The translations under genes were made by a program, and so were the position numbers. From an uncultured Pseudomonadota bacterium (GTDB lineage: Bacteria > Desulfobacterota_B > Binatia > UBA9968): a stretch of 9,601 nucleotides of DNA. The stretch is from assembly GCA_946478635.1 (NCBI GenBank), contig CAMLCX010000158.1, positions 1 to 9,601 on the forward strand, written 5' to 3'. Shown here one piece after another: positions 7,801 through 9,601 of the stretch. Under the pieces are notes generated by a model that worked only from the letters and a program-made list of their open reading frames with translations, did no database searches and was not told the DNA's origin. The stretch's first letter is position 1; each line of letters begins with the position of its first letter.

Positions 7801-7830
7801 AACTGCAACCTTCCCTGTAATTTCGCTCGT

Positions 7831-7859
7831 AACCTAACACAATCCCCTCCCCGGGTAAA
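7831..7859 (-). promoter_or_regulatory. Possible promoter for the yebC-led operon
   Basis: On the minus strand TTTACC (7859-7854) and TAGGTT (7836-7831) are separated by 17 nt and lie about 30-60 nt upstream of the yebC start. They match the sigma70 consensus at 4/6 and 3/6, so this is only a weak candidate. It was chosen because the operon must start in this divergent region and nothing better was found by eye. Confidence 0.22.
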
Positions 7860-7991
7860 CCAGGTCTGGCGGCCATGAATGAGCCTGCCCCTCGCACTCG
7901 CCGAGCTTCGGAAAAAACCAGCGCGCCGTCCGGAGTCGCAACGAATCCAAATCAAAAAATGCCCGGGCCGCGATGAAACGGTGAGTTTTGC

Positions 7992-8020
7992 TTTTCTCTA
8001 ATTTTTTTTTTCGCTATACT
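7992..8020 (+). promoter_or_regulatory. Candidate rlpA promoter with T-tract spacer
   Basis: TATACT (8015-8020) matches the sigma70 -10 box at 5/6. Seventeen nt upstream is TTTTCT (7992-7997), a poor -35. The spacer contains an uninterrupted run of ten T (8002-8011). Transcription would start near A8027, only about three nt before the ATG at 8030, giving an essentially leaderless mRNA, which fits the lack of any Shine-Dalgarno there. Prediction by eye only. Confidence 0.42.
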
Positions 8021-8029
8021 CCGGCCACG

Positions 8030-8731
8030 ATGAGCCTTGAAAACTTGCCAAAAGTTGGTCGGCCACGTTCATGCGTCCCAGGGCGTTTCGGCAACGCTTT
8101 CATCTTCTTTGCTCTTTCAACGGTGATCGGTTGTTCCATACCACCGCCCAAAGTGCGCGTCCTCGAACCGGCGGCCGGCCGTCTCAGCCAGACGGGCATC
8201 GCTTCCTGGTATGGGCCGGGCTTCCATGGCAAGGCGACTGCGAGCGGTGAAGTTTACAACCAAAACGAATTTACCGCGGCGCATCAGACCTTGCCTCTCG
8301 GTACACGCGTGATGGTTACCAATTTGGAAAACGGCAGCACCGCGGAAGTCACGATCAACGATCGCGGTCCTTTCGCCAAAGGCCGCGTCATCGACCTCTC
8401 CTACTCGGCCGCTCAGACCCTCCACCTGGTCGGTCCTGGCACCGCGCTGGTGCGCGTCGACGTGCTCGACAGTCCGATTAAAATGAATACGTTCCGCAGC
8501 ACCCTCGACTACACACTGCAATTGGGATCCTTCAGCCAGCTGGAAAACGCCGAGCAGCTGCGCGACCGCGCCGCCAAGTCTTTTGCCGGCGTAACGATCG
8601 CGCCGTTACAATCGAAGGACACCACTTACTATCGCGTGCACTTGGGAACGTTTTCGAACCGGTCCGACGCTCAGGCGCAAGCGCAACAAGTAACTCAGGC
8701 CGGCTATTCGGTCATCATCATGGAGAAGTAA
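8030..8731 (+). CDS. rlpA: RlpA-like septal ring lytic transglycosylase lipoprotein (DPBB + SPOR)
   Basis: RlpA is an outer-membrane lipoprotein that cleaves peptide-stripped peptidoglycan glycan strands at division sites. The 233-residue product has a signal with hydrophobic core AFIFFALSTV and lipobox VIGC (lipidated C35), then a double-psi beta-barrel (about 54-147) and a C-terminal SPOR domain (about 160-233) beginning YTLQLGSF, which binds denuded septal glycan. The residues equivalent to P. aeruginosa E120, H131 and D157 are present with the same spacing: E74 in SGEVYN, H85 in TAAHQTLPLG and D111 in INDRGPF, so it is probably active. The N-region before the hydrophobic core is long for a lipoprotein. 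ATG at 8030 is preferred; an in-frame TTG at 7988 would lie upstream of the best -10 box. It is transcribed divergently from the yebC-ruv operon. Confidence 0.93.
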   Translation: MSLENLPKVGRPRSCVPGRFGNAFIFFALSTVIGCSIPPPKVRVLEPAAGRLSQTGIASWYGPGFHGKATASGEVYNQNEFTAAHQTLPLGTRVMVTNLENGSTAEVTINDRGPFAKGRVIDLSYSAAQTLHLVGPGTALVRVDVLDSPIKMNTFRSTLDYTLQLGSFSQLENAEQLRDRAAKSFAGVTIAPLQSKDTTYYRVHLGTFSNRSDAQAQAQQVTQAGYSVIIMEK

Positions 8732-9601
8732 GTGGATGAACCAGGCTCGCTTAAAACTCACATCAAACCCCGGACTCCAGCCGTTCTTGCTAACAGTCTT
8801 TTTGCATTTTCCCTGCTTCTGACCGGCTGCGTGTCTTCGGAACCTAAATACATTCCGGCCACACCGGTCACAGCTTCTTCAGAAACCGTCAAACGCGTGG
8901 TTCAAACGCGCGGCCTTGCACTAAAGCAAAATATCAGCCTCGCCGGCACCGAGAGCGCCGGCGAGGCTCCGGATTTTGCGCCCATCGAGTTCTACAATGG
9001 CGCGCCGCTCGCGGAAGCTGAACGAGCCTACCAAAGCATTGGTCTGTTACACGACTCGAACGACTTCAGAAAAGAGTTGGCGGAGACTCGCGCGCTCGAA
9101 CAGCTGATCCGCTACGATCCCGCGAAATCTACGGTCAGCTGGTCGGCTGCTATGACTCGGGTCGCCGGTGCATTAGCGCTGCTCGATCCTATTAAAACTC
9201 AAGATCTCGCGCCGGTTTTCGCTATCATGCTGGCACTGCAGGAACAACACTTCAGGTGGCGCACCGTCATCGACAATGTTTCTCTCGACGATCGCCGCTC
9301 GGCATTTCGCGCCGTCGCGGTAGGCGACGCTTTCCTTACGTTCAGGGACCCCGCCATCGACAAAACCGACGCAAAACCATCGCCGGCCGCTCTTGAAATT
9401 TCCGCGCTGACCGCGGCGGAGATCGACAGGCTCGCCGTCAAGCTACCCAATTTTCTGAGACGCCGGCTGACGTTTCCCTATCGCGCCGGCACCGCATTTG
9501 TTTATTGGGCGCTCCGATCACGGGGCTGGCAAGGGGTCAACGCGCTCTATGCCAACCCGCCGCTTTCGACCGCGGAAATTCTTCATCCGGAAAGATACTT
9601 C
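8732..9601 (+). CDS. Putative lipoprotein resembling secreted zinc-peptidase-like proteins, metal site apparently lost (3' end outside window)
   Basis: An open frame of 290 codons runs from GTG at 8732 off the right edge. The GTG follows the rlpA stop directly and has GGAG 6 nt upstream, within the last rlpA codons, so translation is probably coupled. A signal with core LFAFSLLL and lipobox LTGC (C33) predicts a lipoprotein; residues about 34-80 look like a low-complexity linker. From memory, the ALQEQHF segment (168-174) and the C-terminal FPYRAG-AFV (248-257) and NPPLSTAEILHPERYF parts resemble uncharacterised secreted proteins with HELTHALQDQHF, VEGDA and STEQ-LHPEKY. Here the HEXXH position reads FAIML (163-167) and the Glu of EGDA is V197, so it may be a non-catalytic relative. 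I recognise no named family with certainty and assign no function. Confidence 0.85.
   Translation, partial: MDEPGSLKTHIKPRTPAVLANSLFAFSLLLTGCVSSEPKYIPATPVTASSETVKRVVQTRGLALKQNISLAGTESAGEAPDFAPIEFYNGAPLAEAERAYQSIGLLHDSNDFRKELAETRALEQLIRYDPAKSTVSWSAAMTRVAGALALLDPIKTQDLAPVFAIMLALQEQHFRWRTVIDNVSLDDRRSAFRAVAVGDAFLTFRDPAIDKTDAKPSPAALEISALTAAEIDRLAVKLPNFLRRRLTFPYRAGTAFVYWALRSRGWQGVNALYANPPLSTAEILHPERYF
8936..8968. repeat. Perfect 12-bp inverted repeat (stem-loop) inside the second lipoprotein gene
   Basis: Arms AGCCTCGCCGGC (8936-8947) and GCCGGCGAGGCT (8957-8968) are exact reverse complements around a 9-nt loop. The RNA would form a very GC-rich hairpin about 200 nt into the coding sequence, in the part encoding the linker after the lipid anchor. 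Only a short TTTT follows (8974-8977), so it is not a convincing terminator. Confidence 0.9.

Noticed and set aside
8117..8521. Minus-strand open frame opposite rlpA
   Set aside because: rlpA carries the DPBB catalytic residues and a SPOR domain; the opposite frame shows nothing recognisable.
8736..8824. ATG at 8736 as start of the second lipoprotein
   Set aside because: It is in a different frame that meets a stop near 8820; the GTG at 8732 opens the frame with the lipobox.
8936..8985. Stem-loop as a rho-independent terminator for rlpA
   Set aside because: It lies about 200 nt inside the next gene, and only four T follow, several bases after the stem.
9199..9450. Minus-strand open frame opposite the second lipoprotein gene
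   Set aside because: The plus-strand frame has a lipobox, a good ribosome binding site and coupling to rlpA; the minus-strand frame has none of these.
1..9601. CRISPR arrays, tRNA or rRNA genes, insertion sequences, attachment sites
   Set aside because: No spaced direct repeats, cloverleaf-like sequence, transposase or terminal repeats were seen by eye.

Overview
The window looks like chromosomal core sequence from a Gram-negative bacterium. LpxC (lipid A synthesis), two predicted outer-membrane-type lipoproteins and an RlpA imply an outer membrane. By eye the DNA is moderately GC-rich, GTG starts are common and the genes are packed tightly. An NtrY-type kinase, a DUF2905 protein next to ruvB and a DUF2203 protein suit a deltaproteobacteria-like or related uncultivated lineage (Desulfobacterota, Binatota or Tectomicrobia type). 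That placement is inference; no rRNA or other phylogenetic marker was used.

Bases 1-7800 hold nine genes, all on the minus strand with short gaps, so they look like one long transcription unit. In transcription order (right to left) they are yebC, ruvC, ruvA, ruvB, a DUF2905 membrane protein, an NtrY-like sensor kinase, a response-regulator-LpxC fusion, a DUF2203 protein, and the 5' part of queG, which leaves the window at base 1. The first block covers DNA repair: RuvAB moves Holliday junctions, RuvC cuts them, and YebC is the usual translation or regulatory factor found beside ruvC. The second block is a membrane sensor kinase followed 20 nt later by its apparent partner.

That partner is the most notable item. 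An NtrX-like receiver domain with all its phosphorylation residues is joined in one reading frame to a complete LpxC catalytic domain, in place of the usual AAA+ and DNA-binding output. This suggests that a membrane sensor directly controls the committed step of lipid A synthesis by phosphorylating the enzyme.

Bases 7801-8029 are a divergent intergenic region. From 8030 the plus strand carries rlpA (lipoprotein, DPBB plus SPOR domains). Directly after its stop codon comes a second lipoprotein gene that runs off the right edge. That second protein resembles secreted zinc-peptidase-like proteins, but the expected metal-binding residues appear to be replaced. Its gene also contains a perfect 12-bp inverted repeat. 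No tRNA, rRNA, CRISPR, insertion sequence or phage gene was seen, and no gene-free stretch exceeds about 230 bases.
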